Assembly (NCBI GenBank): GCA_027038155.1
Contig: JALVXW010000219.1
Coordinates: 1 to 9,210 of the forward strand
From: Sulfurovum sp.
Lineage (GTDB): Bacteria > Campylobacterota > Campylobacteria > Campylobacterales > Sulfurovaceae
Reading direction: 5' to 3'
DNA length: 9,210 nucleotides
In this document: positions 1 through 7,110 of the stretch, piece by piece
How positions within the stretch are numbered: the stretch's first letter is position 1
How the letters are laid out: each line of letters starts with the position of its first letter
Translations under genes and position numbers: made by a program
Notes under the pieces: model-generated
Told to the model about the DNA's origin: nothing
What the model saw: the letters and a program-made list of their open reading frames with translations, nothing else
Databases searched by the model: none

Positions 1-554
1 GTTGAAGAATATCCGCCAAACTGTAGTTCTAATGCTTCATCTCCCGTGATCTCTGTAGATACCCGTACACACTTTTCACACATAATACAAAGTGCCGGGT
101 CATACGATACATACCCCCAGTTCTCTATAGGTCTATGTTGGTCACGCGCTGTAAATGGTTGCTCTTCAAGACCAAACTCCATTGTTTTATTCTGCAAATC
201 ACACTCGCCCGATTTGTCACATACCCCACACTCTAGAGGATGGTTAACATTATAGAGTTTCATAATATTTTGACGTTCTGCATAGAGTGTGTCATTATTT
301 GTTGTAACTACTGCACCATCTGTTGCTTTCTCTTGACAAGACAAGATAGTACCTTCTACACCCTCAACATTTACCATACACATACGACACGCACCAATAG
401 GTTTTACTTTCGTCAAATAACACATTGTGGGTATATAAATACCATTTTCACGTGCCACATCTATAATCGTTTTACCAAAAGTACTTTTACATACCTTGCC
501 ATCAATAGTCAGCGTAATCTCTTTTCCAAAATGTAATGAATTATGTCTAGCCAT
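1..554 (-). CDS. nuoG: NADH-quinone oxidoreductase subunit G, N-terminal part (runs off the window)
   Basis: Large iron-sulfur subunit of complex I; it wires electrons through the peripheral arm towards NuoB. Only the first 184 codons are present; the gene continues past base 1. The N-terminal ferredoxin-like domain carries the [2Fe-2S] ligands C45, C56, C59 and C73. Next comes the His-Cys cluster signature (H105, C109, C112, C118, reading HPLECGVCDKSGEC), then the start of a further [4Fe-4S] site, CIMCEKC (C156, C159, C162), whose last ligand should lie further on. All of this is canonical for NuoG. The ATG at 554 lies one base after the stop of the upstream flavoprotein gene, consistent with translational coupling; no strong Shine-Dalgarno is visible, only G-rich sequence in the end of that gene. 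Sure of the family; the C-terminal molybdopterin-like domain cannot be seen. Confidence 0.95.
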   Translation of the reverse strand, partial: MARHNSLHFGKEITLTIDGKVCKSTFGKTIIDVARENGIYIPTMCYLTKVKPIGACRMCMVNVEGVEGTILSCQEKATDGAVVTTNNDTLYAERQNIMKLYNVNHPLECGVCDKSGECDLQNKTMEFGLEEQPFTARDQHRPIENWGYVSYDPALCIMCEKCVRVSTEITGDEALELQFGGYSS

Positions 555-555
555 T

Positions 556-2565
556 TTACACCGCCACCATTGAGATATAGTAACAACGCATACAACGTTC
601 AGCTTCAGAGATAGCCTCTTCACCTGTGAAACCTAAGTTGACCTCTTTGTTGTTCGTTTTACGTTCATCTGTTTCAAGTTTTTGACTCACTGCTCTTGGA
701 ATACCTGGCATCCAGCCTGTGACTTTCTCTTTTTTATCATAAACTCTTAGTCTATTGAGGTGGTCTTCCATAATCTCATCATCGGTAAGTGTGCATTTGC
801 CATCATAAATATAACGGCTCATTACAGATGCTGCTCGTCTAGCTTGACCTACTGCATTAACAATCGTCATTGGACCATATTCACAATCACCTGCAGCAAA
901 AAGCCCCTCTTTGGAAGTCATATAATCTTTTCCATTGGTCATAATAGAGTTCCATGAGGTCATCTCTATGTTCCACTCCTCTGGCAAAATCTGGGTATCC
1001 AGTGCCTGCGATACTGCAGGGATAAGATAATCACACTCTATCTCAAAGTCTGCACCTTCAATCTTAACAAGTTGTGCTCTTCCACCATTGGGGTCAGGTA
1101 CAAGCTCAAAACGATTGACTTTCAGTTTGGTAATCTTCTCTCCATCATCAAAAATCTCTTCAATGGCTGAGTGAAAAATAAACTCTACCCCCTCCTCTAC
1201 TGCCTCATGATACTCTTCATAGGTTGTATTGCGGATAATCGTTTTTTCATCACGACGATAAAGCATAATCACCTTCTTCGCACCTTCACGGATAGCACAA
1301 CGCACCACATCCATAGAGGTAAATCCACCACCTACACAGACAACCACTTTGTCTTTAAGCTCATTAGATGCTGGTGAGCCTATATTGTATTTATGCCAAA
1401 GATTTACTTTGTCTAGCATACTAATCGCACCCCAATAGCCATCCATCTTTGGATTTTCATTTTTTGCACGCACTTTTTTAGAAAGTCTTGCACCAAATCC
1501 CAACATCGTGGCATCATATTCTGCATGTATCTCTTTAAGACGCTGAGCATCAACTCTATGATTATTGGTAATGCTGACTGTTGGCATCTCTAACACAAAA
1601 TCAATATCTTTATTGTATTTATCTACAGGCATTCTGTATTCTGGTACACCTACAGCTACTTCGCCGCCATTAACGGGAAGCTCTTCAAAGATATCTACTT
1701 GAATTCCTTCAAGTGCCAAATAGTATGCAGCAGTAAGTCCAGCAGGCCCAGCACCAATAATAGCCACTTTTTTACCATCATTTCTTGGTGGTTTGGGCTC
1801 TTTAGGATGTAACCATGGCACCTCATGGTCTGTCTCATAGTCTGCTCCAATACGTTTAAGCTCCATAATAGAGATAGGTTCATCAAGATTGGCACGACGA
1901 CATGCATCTTCGCATGGATGCGGACAGACACGCCCACAGGTATGTGCAAGAGGCATTGTCTGCCTTGTTGCAACCAACGATTCGGTAAATACCATATCTC
2001 TTACACCCTCAATATATGCAGGAATATCTACATGTGCTGGACACATATCTGTACATGGTGCTGTGACTTTGGCAATATATGAGGTGTCACCATTATAGTG
2101 TTTAGAAGGAATCTGTGCATCTATACAGGTATCAAACTGATCCTTGTAGTGCTCCATCAAATCTAAAATCGGCTTAGGAACTGTTTTGCCAATCTCACAC
2201 TTAGAAGTAGTCATCATTGTTTGGCTAATCTCTTTTAAGTGCATGATGTCATCATGACTTCCTTCTCCACGTGCAATTTTGTCAAGCAGATCATAAAGAA
2301 TTCTACCGCCCCATCTACCTGGTGTACATCGTCCACATGCTTCAGAGTACTCTTGATACTGCGCAGCATATTTATTAGCTAGTTCAACGGCATCTATATC
2401 TTCATCAAAAATGGCTACACCATCCCAACCTATAAATGCTTTTGAATTTTTATCACCATGATAGGTTTCGGGCAATTTAAACCCTGTTTCTGCCCACTCG
2501 TCATAGGGTTTATCACGGTTGTCGATAAACTCATCTCTCCAAGTGGAAAATACTACGCCTGACAC
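556..2565 (-). CDS. Complex I electron-input flavoprotein: NuoF C-terminal Fe-S segment fused to a GltD-like FAD/NAD(P) oxidoreductase
   Basis: This 669-residue protein occupies the nuoF position but is not NuoF. Residues about 47-145 resemble only the end of NuoF: the segment leading to EACGRCTPGRWGG, then TSKCEIG. They give C77, C80 and C123 of the N3 cluster site, but Gly83 stands where the third cysteine is expected. The FMN/NADH-binding part of NuoF is absent. Residues about 165-585 are a GltD-type oxidoreductase: N-terminal cysteines C171, C175, C210, C214, C218 and C222, an FAD motif GAGPAG (271-276), a second nucleotide-binding motif GGGFTSMD (412-419), and the C-terminal FAD motif GLFAAGDCEYGP (554-565). 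The end carries CMRC (658-661). The start is GTG; it overlaps the upstream stop by one base (TAGTG), AGAAGG lies just upstream, and the next in-frame ATG is residue 108. Inference: it feeds electrons into complex I from NAD(P)H or another donor; the donor cannot be read from sequence. Confidence 0.9.
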   Translation of the reverse strand: MSGVVFSTWRDEFIDNRDKPYDEWAETGFKLPETYHGDKNSKAFIGWDGVAIFDEDIDAVELANKYAAQYQEYSEACGRCTPGRWGGRILYDLLDKIARGEGSHDDIMHLKEISQTMMTTSKCEIGKTVPKPILDLMEHYKDQFDTCIDAQIPSKHYNGDTSYIAKVTAPCTDMCPAHVDIPAYIEGVRDMVFTESLVATRQTMPLAHTCGRVCPHPCEDACRRANLDEPISIMELKRIGADYETDHEVPWLHPKEPKPPRNDGKKVAIIGAGPAGLTAAYYLALEGIQVDIFEELPVNGGEVAVGVPEYRMPVDKYNKDIDFVLEMPTVSITNNHRVDAQRLKEIHAEYDATMLGFGARLSKKVRAKNENPKMDGYWGAISMLDKVNLWHKYNIGSPASNELKDKVVVCVGGGFTSMDVVRCAIREGAKKVIMLYRRDEKTIIRNTTYEEYHEAVEEGVEFIFHSAIEEIFDDGEKITKLKVNRFELVPDPNGGRAQLVKIEGADFEIECDYLIPAVSQALDTQILPEEWNIEMTSWNSIMTNGKDYMTSKEGLFAAGDCEYGPMTIVNAVGQARRAASVMSRYIYDGKCTLTDDEIMEDHLNRLRVYDKKEKVTGWMPGIPRAVSQKLETDERKTNNKEVNLGFTGEEAISEAERCMRCYYISMVAV

Positions 2566-2960
2566 TACTCAGCCTTCTGCACTTCAGCAGCTTTTGCTGC
2601 TTCTTTTTCTGCAAGCTTCTTTGCTTTTTCTGCTTCTCTCTCGGCAGCAATTTTTGCAGCTTCTGCCGCTTTCTCTTCTGCCTCTTTTTTAGCGATAGCA
2701 AATGCTTCAGCACGCTCTTTACGTGTCTCTTCGCTTACCTTTTTTACCACAATAGTCCAGTCAACTTCATTAAATTTGAGTGAATTCATAAGATCATGCC
2801 CTAACTCTCTTATAAAATCAGCTGACTTTTGGATATGGGAAAAGTCACCTACTTCAAAGATGAAAATTCCTACTTCATCTACCTTAATACCCTTATCGAT
2901 AAGCTCAGCCATTCTGTCATAAAAATTATCTTTTAAGTGTCTTAAATCGTAACGTTTCAT
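2565..2960 (-). CDS. Small complex I-associated protein in the nuoE position, with an Ala/Lys/Glu-rich helical tail
   Basis: A 131-residue protein in the place of nuoE. Residues 1-75 form a compact domain (starting [11 protein letters not shown]) that I associate with the short NuoE-replacement proteins of Campylobacter and Helicobacter complex I operons; this rests on gene position and recollection of the family, not an alignment. It has no cysteine at all, so it cannot hold the [2Fe-2S] cluster (N1a) of true NuoE. Residues about 76-131 are almost entirely Ala, Lys and Glu with a few Arg, predicting one long charged helix or coiled coil, resembling a TolA stalk in composition. The ATG overlaps the nuoD stop by one base (TAATG) and is preceded by a purine-rich GGAGAGG. 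Likely role (inference): scaffold or docking subunit for the flavoprotein encoded immediately downstream. Confidence 0.85.
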   Translation of the reverse strand: MKRYDLRHLKDNFYDRMAELIDKGIKVDEVGIFIFEVGDFSHIQKSADFIRELGHDLMNSLKFNEVDWTIVVKKVSEETRKERAEAFAIAKKEAEEKAAEAAKIAAEREAEKAKKLAEKEAAKAAEVQKAE

Positions 2961-4189
2961 TATCTGTCCACCTCTCCAAATACGATGTTTGTCGAACCAA
3001 TAATTGTCACAACATCTGCGATATATGTACCAACAAGAAGTTCTTGCAAGAGACCTGTATGAAAGAAACTTGGGGCTCTACATTTAAGTCTGTAGGCATA
3101 AGGTTCTCCTTCTGATTTAATATAGAAACCTAACTCACCTTTTGGCGATTCTGTTGGAACATAGACTTCACCTTTTGGTGGTCTCATACCTTGAGTAACA
3201 AGCACAAAGTGTTGCATCAATGCATAGTTCTGCGTCATGATCTCCTCTTTAGGAGCTGAGATATATTGAGGTGCATGAGCCATAAGCTGTGGTTCTGTTT
3301 TACTGTACATCGGGATAAGTTGTCTAAGTATTTTTGTAGACTCTTTCATCTCTGCCATATAGAGTCTGTAACGTCCGTAAGAGTCACATCTATCACTTAC
3401 AGGAATATCAAAATCCAACTCAGAATAGAGCTCATAGGGCTCCTCTTTTCGAATATCATATTTTACACCACTTCCTCTAAGCATAGGACCTGTGCATCCC
3501 CATGAAAGTGCATCTTCTGCAGAGATAACCCCTACATCTTCTAGGCGCATTTTCCAAATACGATTCTCTGTAAGTAATGCTTCATACGTATGTTCAAGTT
3601 CATAATCTACTTTATCACAGAATGCAGCAAGATTTTCAAGCCAACCTGCTGGTAGATCCAAAGGCACACCACCAATACGTACAGCAGAGTGCGTAAGTCT
3701 TGCCCCACAGTAGTCTTCCATTAAGTCCATCGCAAATTCACGTTCACGAAAAGCATAAAGGAATACTGACATTGCCCCTACATCTAGTGCATGTGTTGCC
3801 ACAAAGAAGAGGTGAGAAATAATACGATTCAGCTCTAGCAACATCGTGCGTATCACTTGTGCTCTACGTGGAGCTTCTATACCTAAAAGTTTTTCTACTG
3901 CAAGGGCATAGGCATAGTTATTGGAGGTTGACGCAATATAATCAAGTCTGTCAGTCGTTGGCAAAAACTCATTATAGGTCATATTTTCTGCCATCTTTTC
4001 AATACCACGGTGCAGGTATCCTATATCAGGATAGGCTTTGACTACCTGTTCACCCTCTAGCTCCAATACAAGTCTTAACTGACCATGTGCCGATGGGTGC
4101 TGAGGACCGAAGTTGATAACCATAGTATTGTCATCACGCTCAAAATTAAGGTTTTCAAAAAATGGTGATAATTTATTTGCTACTTGCAT
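2960..4189 (-). CDS. nuoD: NADH-quinone oxidoreductase subunit D (49 kDa)
   Basis: The 49-kDa subunit, related to the large subunit of NiFe hydrogenases; with NuoB it forms the quinone-reduction pocket at the foot of the peripheral arm. It is 409 residues, the usual length for a stand-alone NuoD. Diagnostic motifs are [15 protein letters not shown] near residue 27 (the HPSAHG loop faces the quinone head group), [12 protein letters not shown] near 57, [12 protein letters not shown] in the middle, and the family ending IVFGEVDR at the C-terminus. It does not carry hydrogenase nickel ligands, as expected. Eight bases separate it from the nuoC stop, with AGGGG there as a modest ribosome binding site. 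The separate nuoC and nuoD genes differ from the fused nuoCD of Escherichia coli. Confidence 0.98.
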   Translation of the reverse strand: MQVANKLSPFFENLNFERDDNTMVINFGPQHPSAHGQLRLVLELEGEQVVKAYPDIGYLHRGIEKMAENMTYNEFLPTTDRLDYIASTSNNYAYALAVEKLLGIEAPRRAQVIRTMLLELNRIISHLFFVATHALDVGAMSVFLYAFREREFAMDLMEDYCGARLTHSAVRIGGVPLDLPAGWLENLAAFCDKVDYELEHTYEALLTENRIWKMRLEDVGVISAEDALSWGCTGPMLRGSGVKYDIRKEEPYELYSELDFDIPVSDRCDSYGRYRLYMAEMKESTKILRQLIPMYSKTEPQLMAHAPQYISAPKEEIMTQNYALMQHFVLVTQGMRPPKGEVYVPTESPKGELGFYIKSEGEPYAYRLKCRAPSFFHTGLLQELLVGTYIADVVTIIGSTNIVFGEVDR

Positions 4190-4197
4190 ATATGCCC

Positions 4198-4974
4198 CTA
4201 TCTTCTTTTATCTAATGTTTTAGATGGTTTTTTATTATAGTCAACAAGCACTGTTTCACTATATTCAATATCTGTCTGCTCTTCTGAATATGGTGCCCCA
4301 AATGGCACTTCATATCCTACTCTTGAGAAGCGTTTTGTATCTTCTCTCTCTATTTTAGAAGGATCTCTATTTTCGGGTCCGATAATATCTCTATACTCTT
4401 TGCCAAAAATTTTATCAACCTCATACCATGATGCAAACTCATCACCTTGAAGTGGATAGGTTTTAAGAAGTGGGTGCCCTTCCCAATCATCTGGCATAAT
4501 GATACGCTTGAGGAATGGGTGATTATTGACTTTAATACCAAACATATCAAACATCTCACGCTCTGCAAAGTTTGCAGACTTAAACAATGACTCTACACTC
4601 TCAATGGCTGCACCATTGGCTAATCGGCATACTACTCTTACTCTTTTAGCTTCAGTAACATTAAGCAATTGCCAAAAAAGTTCAAATTCATTGTCTTTTG
4701 CCAAATAATCCACCGCTGATTGCTCAGAGCATTGTGTGTATCCACACTGCTCTTTAAGCACTTGCAGCACTTTAAAGTTGTCTTCTGGCTTAATATGCAG
4801 TACCAAAGTACCAATCTCCACATACGAGTCTGTAATGTCGGCTTTTACCGCATTAACTACAGAAAGAAAATGTGCATCTTCTACCGCTACTCTAGGCACA
4901 CGAGGTACCACATGAAATCTATCTGTATAGTAGGCTTTTTTCTGAACGTTATCTTTAGGAACATATTTACGCAT
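4198..4974 (-). CDS. nuoC: NADH-quinone oxidoreductase subunit C (30 kDa)
   Basis: The 30-kDa structural subunit of the complex I peripheral arm; it carries no cofactor. The protein is 258 residues from the chosen ATG at 4974. Residues 138-174 hold the family signature: [10 protein letters not shown], then [18 protein letters not shown] and KTYPL. The C-terminal 80 residues are a charged extension, common in this subunit. The reading frame stays open 47 codons further upstream, but that part lies inside nuoB in another frame and is not plausible protein. The chosen ATG overlaps the nuoB stop as TAATG, the same arrangement as at the nuoD/nuoE-position junction, which points to translational coupling. 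Confidence 0.96.
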   Translation of the reverse strand: MRKYVPKDNVQKKAYYTDRFHVVPRVPRVAVEDAHFLSVVNAVKADITDSYVEIGTLVLHIKPEDNFKVLQVLKEQCGYTQCSEQSAVDYLAKDNEFELFWQLLNVTEAKRVRVVCRLANGAAIESVESLFKSANFAEREMFDMFGIKVNNHPFLKRIIMPDDWEGHPLLKTYPLQGDEFASWYEVDKIFGKEYRDIIGPENRDPSKIEREDTKRFSRVGYEVPFGAPYSEEQTDIEYSETVLVDYNKKPSKTLDKRR

Positions 4975-5519
4975 TAGATTAACCTCGCTCTTTTTTTGCC
5001 AGTTTGTGTTGTCAAATCTTGTTTGGTATTTTTCTTCATATCGGCTGACTCTCTTCTTATCTTCTTTTGTAGCATCATCATTGCATACTGAAGTGTCTCT
5101 GGTCTGGGTGCACACCCTGGAAGGTAGATATCTACAGGGATAATTCTATCTACACCCTGCACGGTTGCATAGGTATTAAACATGCCACCTGTATTGGCAC
5201 ACGAACCCATAGAGATAACCCATTTTGGCTCGGTCATCTGGTCATACAGACGTCTTGCAAACTCTGAATGTTTTTTAGAGAGTGTACCTGCAAGTATCAT
5301 CACATCGGCCTGTCTTGGAGAGGCTCTAAAAATGGTTCCCATTCTGTCAAAGTCATAACGTGACGCTCCAGATGCCATCATCTCAATCGCACAACATGCG
5401 AGTCCATACGTAAGTGGCCAAAGTGAATTTGAACGCCCCCAGTTTACGAGTTTATCTACCGAAGTCAAGGCTATCGGTAGGCCAGCTGTACTGGCATAAT
5501 TTACTTGATGCTGTGCCAT
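4974..5519 (-). CDS. nuoB: NADH-quinone oxidoreductase subunit B (cluster N2 subunit)
   Basis: NuoB binds N2, the terminal [4Fe-4S] cluster that passes electrons to quinone. The four ligands are visible: the tandem cysteines C42-C43 ([10 protein letters not shown]), C107 ([10 protein letters not shown]) and C136 (YLPGCAPRP). Length is 181 residues, with the family core complete by about residue 155 and a basic tail after it. The ATG at 5519 lies inside nuoA, giving a 19-base overlap. The start is supported by an AAAGGAG ribosome binding site about seven bases upstream, inside nuoA, and by the first residues (MAQHQVNY), a form of start I associate with epsilonproteobacterial NuoB. Confidence 0.98.
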   Translation of the reverse strand: MAQHQVNYASTAGLPIALTSVDKLVNWGRSNSLWPLTYGLACCAIEMMASGASRYDFDRMGTIFRASPRQADVMILAGTLSKKHSEFARRLYDQMTEPKWVISMGSCANTGGMFNTYATVQGVDRIIPVDIYLPGCAPRPETLQYAMMMLQKKIRRESADMKKNTKQDLTTQTGKKRARLI

Positions 5520-5890
5520 TCAAGTGCTCCTTTCTTCCATGCATATACAAAACCTATTGTAAGTAGTACGATAAATAGTATCATCTCCGTAAAGCCAAAC
5601 CATCCAAGCAGTTTGAAGTCAATCGCCCAAGGAAACATGAAAATAATCTCCACATCAAACAAAATAAACAAAAGTGCTATCAAATAGAACTGTGCAGAGA
5701 TGGTGTTAGGCTGCTTGGTTACCTCTGGACCACATTCATAGATGCTTAGTTTGAGTCTTTCTGTGTCAAGACGTGCCATTTTACGTGATACAAGGCGTGC
5801 AAGAAATAGCGTTGCCGGAAACGCTACTGCTGTCAACGCGAACAAAACAAAGACACCAAAATATGGGTGTTCTGTAAGTACATGAGTCAT
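5501..5890 (-). CDS. nuoA: NADH-quinone oxidoreductase subunit A
   Basis: Small membrane subunit at the junction of the two arms of complex I. The 129-residue protein has three predicted membrane helices at about residues 10-33, 65-90 and 98-118. Between helices 1 and 2 is the conserved loop containing YECG (51-54), and helix 2 has the family acidic pair in LFDVE (77-81). It is the first gene of the operon. The ATG at 5890 is preceded by AAGGGA at 5896-5901, a good ribosome binding site. No gene lies on this strand for more than 600 bases upstream, so the operon promoter should lie directly before it. Confidence 0.97.
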   Translation of the reverse strand: MTHVLTEHPYFGVFVLFALTAVAFPATLFLARLVSRKMARLDTERLKLSIYECGPEVTKQPNTISAQFYLIALLFILFDVEIIFMFPWAIDFKLLGWFGFTEMILFIVLLTIGFVYAWKKGALEWHSIK

Positions 5891-6041
5891 ATTAATCCCT
5901 TAAAGTTAATTCTTTAATGAAAAATCCCACGCTATAAGTCCCAAATGCCATAGTGTAGAGAATTCTCAGAATATTACCCCTATATTAACTGAAAGATTGT
6001 TAAATATTTTTGCGTAGATGACGGATTATCTTATTCGTTTT
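5891..6041 (-). promoter_or_regulatory. Probable promoter/operator region of the nuo operon
   Basis: An AT-rich stretch between divergent genes that must hold the nuo promoter. On the minus strand the clearest -10-like boxes are TATAGC (5936-5931) and TACACT (5957-5952); neither has a convincing -35, but -35 boxes are weakly conserved in this phylum. Two interleaved palindromes, GAGAATTCTC (5958-5967) and ATTCT-C-AGAAT (5962-5972), lie just upstream of these boxes, where a regulator might bind. The exact start site cannot be chosen from sequence. Confidence 0.4.
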
Positions 6042-6047
6042 TATAAT
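6018..6047 (+). promoter_or_regulatory. Promoter for the mini-cistron and rhodanese gene
   Basis: A perfect TATAAT lies at 6042-6047, with a partial -35 (ATGACG, 6018-6023, four of six matches) 18 bases upstream. Transcription would begin near 6054, leaving about 27 bases before the first ATG at 6081 and space for its AAGGAG. It is the best promoter match in the window. Confidence 0.6.
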
Positions 6048-6080
6048 GTAACTATGTGAAACAAAGAAAAAGGAGATACA

Positions 6081-6119
6081 ATGTCAAAAATAACATTTAT
6101 TAAGGAGTATCGTTCATGA
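6081..6119 (+). CDS. 12-codon mini-cistron (possible leader peptide) overlapping the rhodanese gene
   Basis: A short reading frame encoding MSKITFIKEYRS. It has a strong ribosome binding site (AAGGAG, 6070-6075, five bases before the ATG). Its TGA overlaps the ATG of the rhodanese gene as ATGA. The ribosome binding site of that gene (TAAGGAG, 6101-6107) lies inside this frame, so ribosomes translating it would cover and then release the next start. It fits a translational-coupling leader. It has no run of one amino acid as in attenuators of biosynthetic operons. It could also be a remnant of a longer gene, or chance; no homologue is recognised. Confidence 0.45.
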   Translation: MSKITFIKEYRS

Positions 6120-6520
6120 AAAGGGTTACAAATATACTTTACTGGGTTGCTATGGTTGGACTGGTTTTTTGGTTTGCCTATACAAAAGGATGGATTTTAG
6201 CCAACTTTGAGTCTATAGATGCCAAAACAGCCCTCACTTTACTGGAAAATGACAACAATGTCTCTTTGCTTGATGTACGAACCATAGAAGAGTACAAAGA
6301 GGGTCATCTCAGAGATGCCAAACTCATTCCACTACAAACATTGCCCAATAACCTACATATGCTTAAAGCAGACAAAAATAAAAAAATTATTGTTTACTGT
6401 AGAAGTGGAAGCCGTTCTGTAGTGGCCTCACGCATCTTAGAAAAAAATGGCTTTACCCCACTCAATGTAAAAGGTGGGGTTATCCAACTCATAAGTGCTA
6501 AAGCAGAGATTGTGAAGTAG
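6116..6520 (+). CDS. Membrane-anchored single-domain rhodanese-like protein
   Basis: Rhodaneses move sulfane sulfur through a persulfide on the active-site cysteine. The 134-residue protein begins with a short basic end (MKR) and one hydrophobic helix at about residues 7-29, so it is probably anchored with the domain outside the cytoplasm (inferred from the positive-inside rule). The rhodanese domain covers about 33-130, with SLLDVRTIEEYKEGHL (50-65) and the active-site loop CRSGSR (95-100, catalytic C95). The usual C-terminal GG-x-x-x-W helix is altered: GGVIQLISAKAEIVK has no Trp. The ATG at 6116 has a good ribosome binding site eight bases upstream. It is divergent from nuo and convergent with the next gene at only 12 bases. 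A role in sulfur oxidation or handling suits the suspected lifestyle but is not shown. Confidence 0.92.
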   Translation: MKRVTNILYWVAMVGLVFWFAYTKGWILANFESIDAKTALTLLENDNNVSLLDVRTIEEYKEGHLRDAKLIPLQTLPNNLHMLKADKNKKIIVYCRSGSRSVVASRILEKNGFTPLNVKGGVIQLISAKAEIVK

Positions 6521-6532
6521 CTTAGAGGTTCC

Positions 6533-7081
6533 CTATAGCATTTCTTTTAAAATATGGTCATACACCTCTAAAGTCGTCTCATAACTTTCACTCTTTTGCA
6601 CCTTCTTCTTTTTAAGCTCTTCCTTCATAAGGGTTGTGAGCTCTCTGAGTCTTTTAGAGACTTCACGTTTGCACCCTTTTTTGTTTCGTTCATTACAGTA
6701 GTCTATCAGGGTAATCATCTGTGGTAAGAGTGAGGCAGTAAGGCGGTTGTACATCTCACTGTAGGCACGCTCTTCTATAAACTTCTCTATGGTTTTTTCT
6801 TGCTCTTTAGTGTAGCCCCACATCTGTTCAATATAGGTAATTTGGTCATAAATATGCTGATGTTTTTTATGCTCAATTTTACGTCGTTTCTTTTTAAGCT
6901 TCTCTATCTCTTTGTAGGTTTCACTTTGGGGGTTAAAGCCTTTTTGTTTCATCTGCCAGAGCAGATACCCTATACCTAATAACGAGATTATACTAAATAT
7001 GGGTAAAGATAGAGGATATAAGATACCTACTAAGGATACACATAAGATAGAGAACAGAAGGATAAGTTTTTGCATATTCAT
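6533..7081 (-). CDS. Hypothetical protein with an N-terminal membrane hairpin and a charged helical region
   Basis: I do not recognise a family. From the ATG at 7081 the protein is 182 residues (a second ATG at 7075 would give 180). Two hydrophobic segments, about residues 4-22 and 25-43, split by a Pro-containing turn (YPLSLP), suggest a membrane hairpin. Residues 55-75 are very rich in Lys and Glu and probably form a coiled coil; the rest is predicted helical and basic, with KKKK near residue 157. The frame stays open upstream to a TTG at 7138, but that part overlaps the ATPase gene and a palindrome and looks spurious. No clear ribosome binding site precedes either ATG. It follows the AAA+ ATPase gene on the same strand by 22 bases, so a joint function is possible. 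Confidence 0.75.
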   Translation of the reverse strand: MNMQKLILLFSILCVSLVGILYPLSLPIFSIISLLGIGYLLWQMKQKGFNPQSETYKEIEKLKKKRRKIEHKKHQHIYDQITYIEQMWGYTKEQEKTIEKFIEERAYSEMYNRLTASLLPQMITLIDYCNERNKKGCKREVSKRLRELTTLMKEELKKKKVQKSESYETTLEVYDHILKEML

Positions 7082-7083
7082 TC

Positions 7084-7110
7084 GGTGCGATGGCAATCGC
7101 CCCCTACACC
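7084..7110. repeat. REP-like palindrome between the ATPase gene and the membrane-hairpin gene
   Basis: The plus strand reads GGTGCGAT, GGCA, ATCGCCCC (7084-7103). This is an eight-pair stem with one mismatch and a four-base loop, flanked by CTACACC. On the minus strand it starts GTGTAGGGGGCGAT, the general layout (TAGGGG plus a GC-rich palindrome) of REP-type extragenic elements seen in many bacteria. It contains the TAG stop of the ATPase gene (7106-7104) and ends three bases before the next gene's ATG. Only one copy is visible in this window, so the repeat status is inferred from its form. Confidence 0.45.

Noticed and set aside
46..536. Plus-strand open frames opposite nuoG
   Set aside because: They are antisense shadows of a gene with clear NuoG cysteine motifs, and their translations show no domain features.
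2531..2713. Minus-strand Lys/Arg/Gln-rich frame inside the nuoE-position gene
   Set aside because: It is the frame-shifted shadow of the Ala/Lys/Glu repeat region, which is open in more than one frame because of its low complexity.
2572..2735. DNA tandem repeat in the tail of the nuoE-position gene
   Set aside because: The GCTTCTTTT-like units are irregular in length and sequence; they reflect Ala/Lys/Glu codons rather than a true tandem array.
4975..5115. Upstream extension of nuoC by 47 residues (start at 5115)
   Set aside because: It lies wholly inside nuoB in another frame, has a composition unlike NuoC, and the ATG at 4974 forms the TAATG overlap used elsewhere in this operon.
6515..6560. 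Bidirectional terminator between the convergent rhodanese and membrane-hairpin genes
   Set aside because: Only 12 bases separate the stops, and the GCT/AGC pairing there is interrupted and too weak for a terminator stem.
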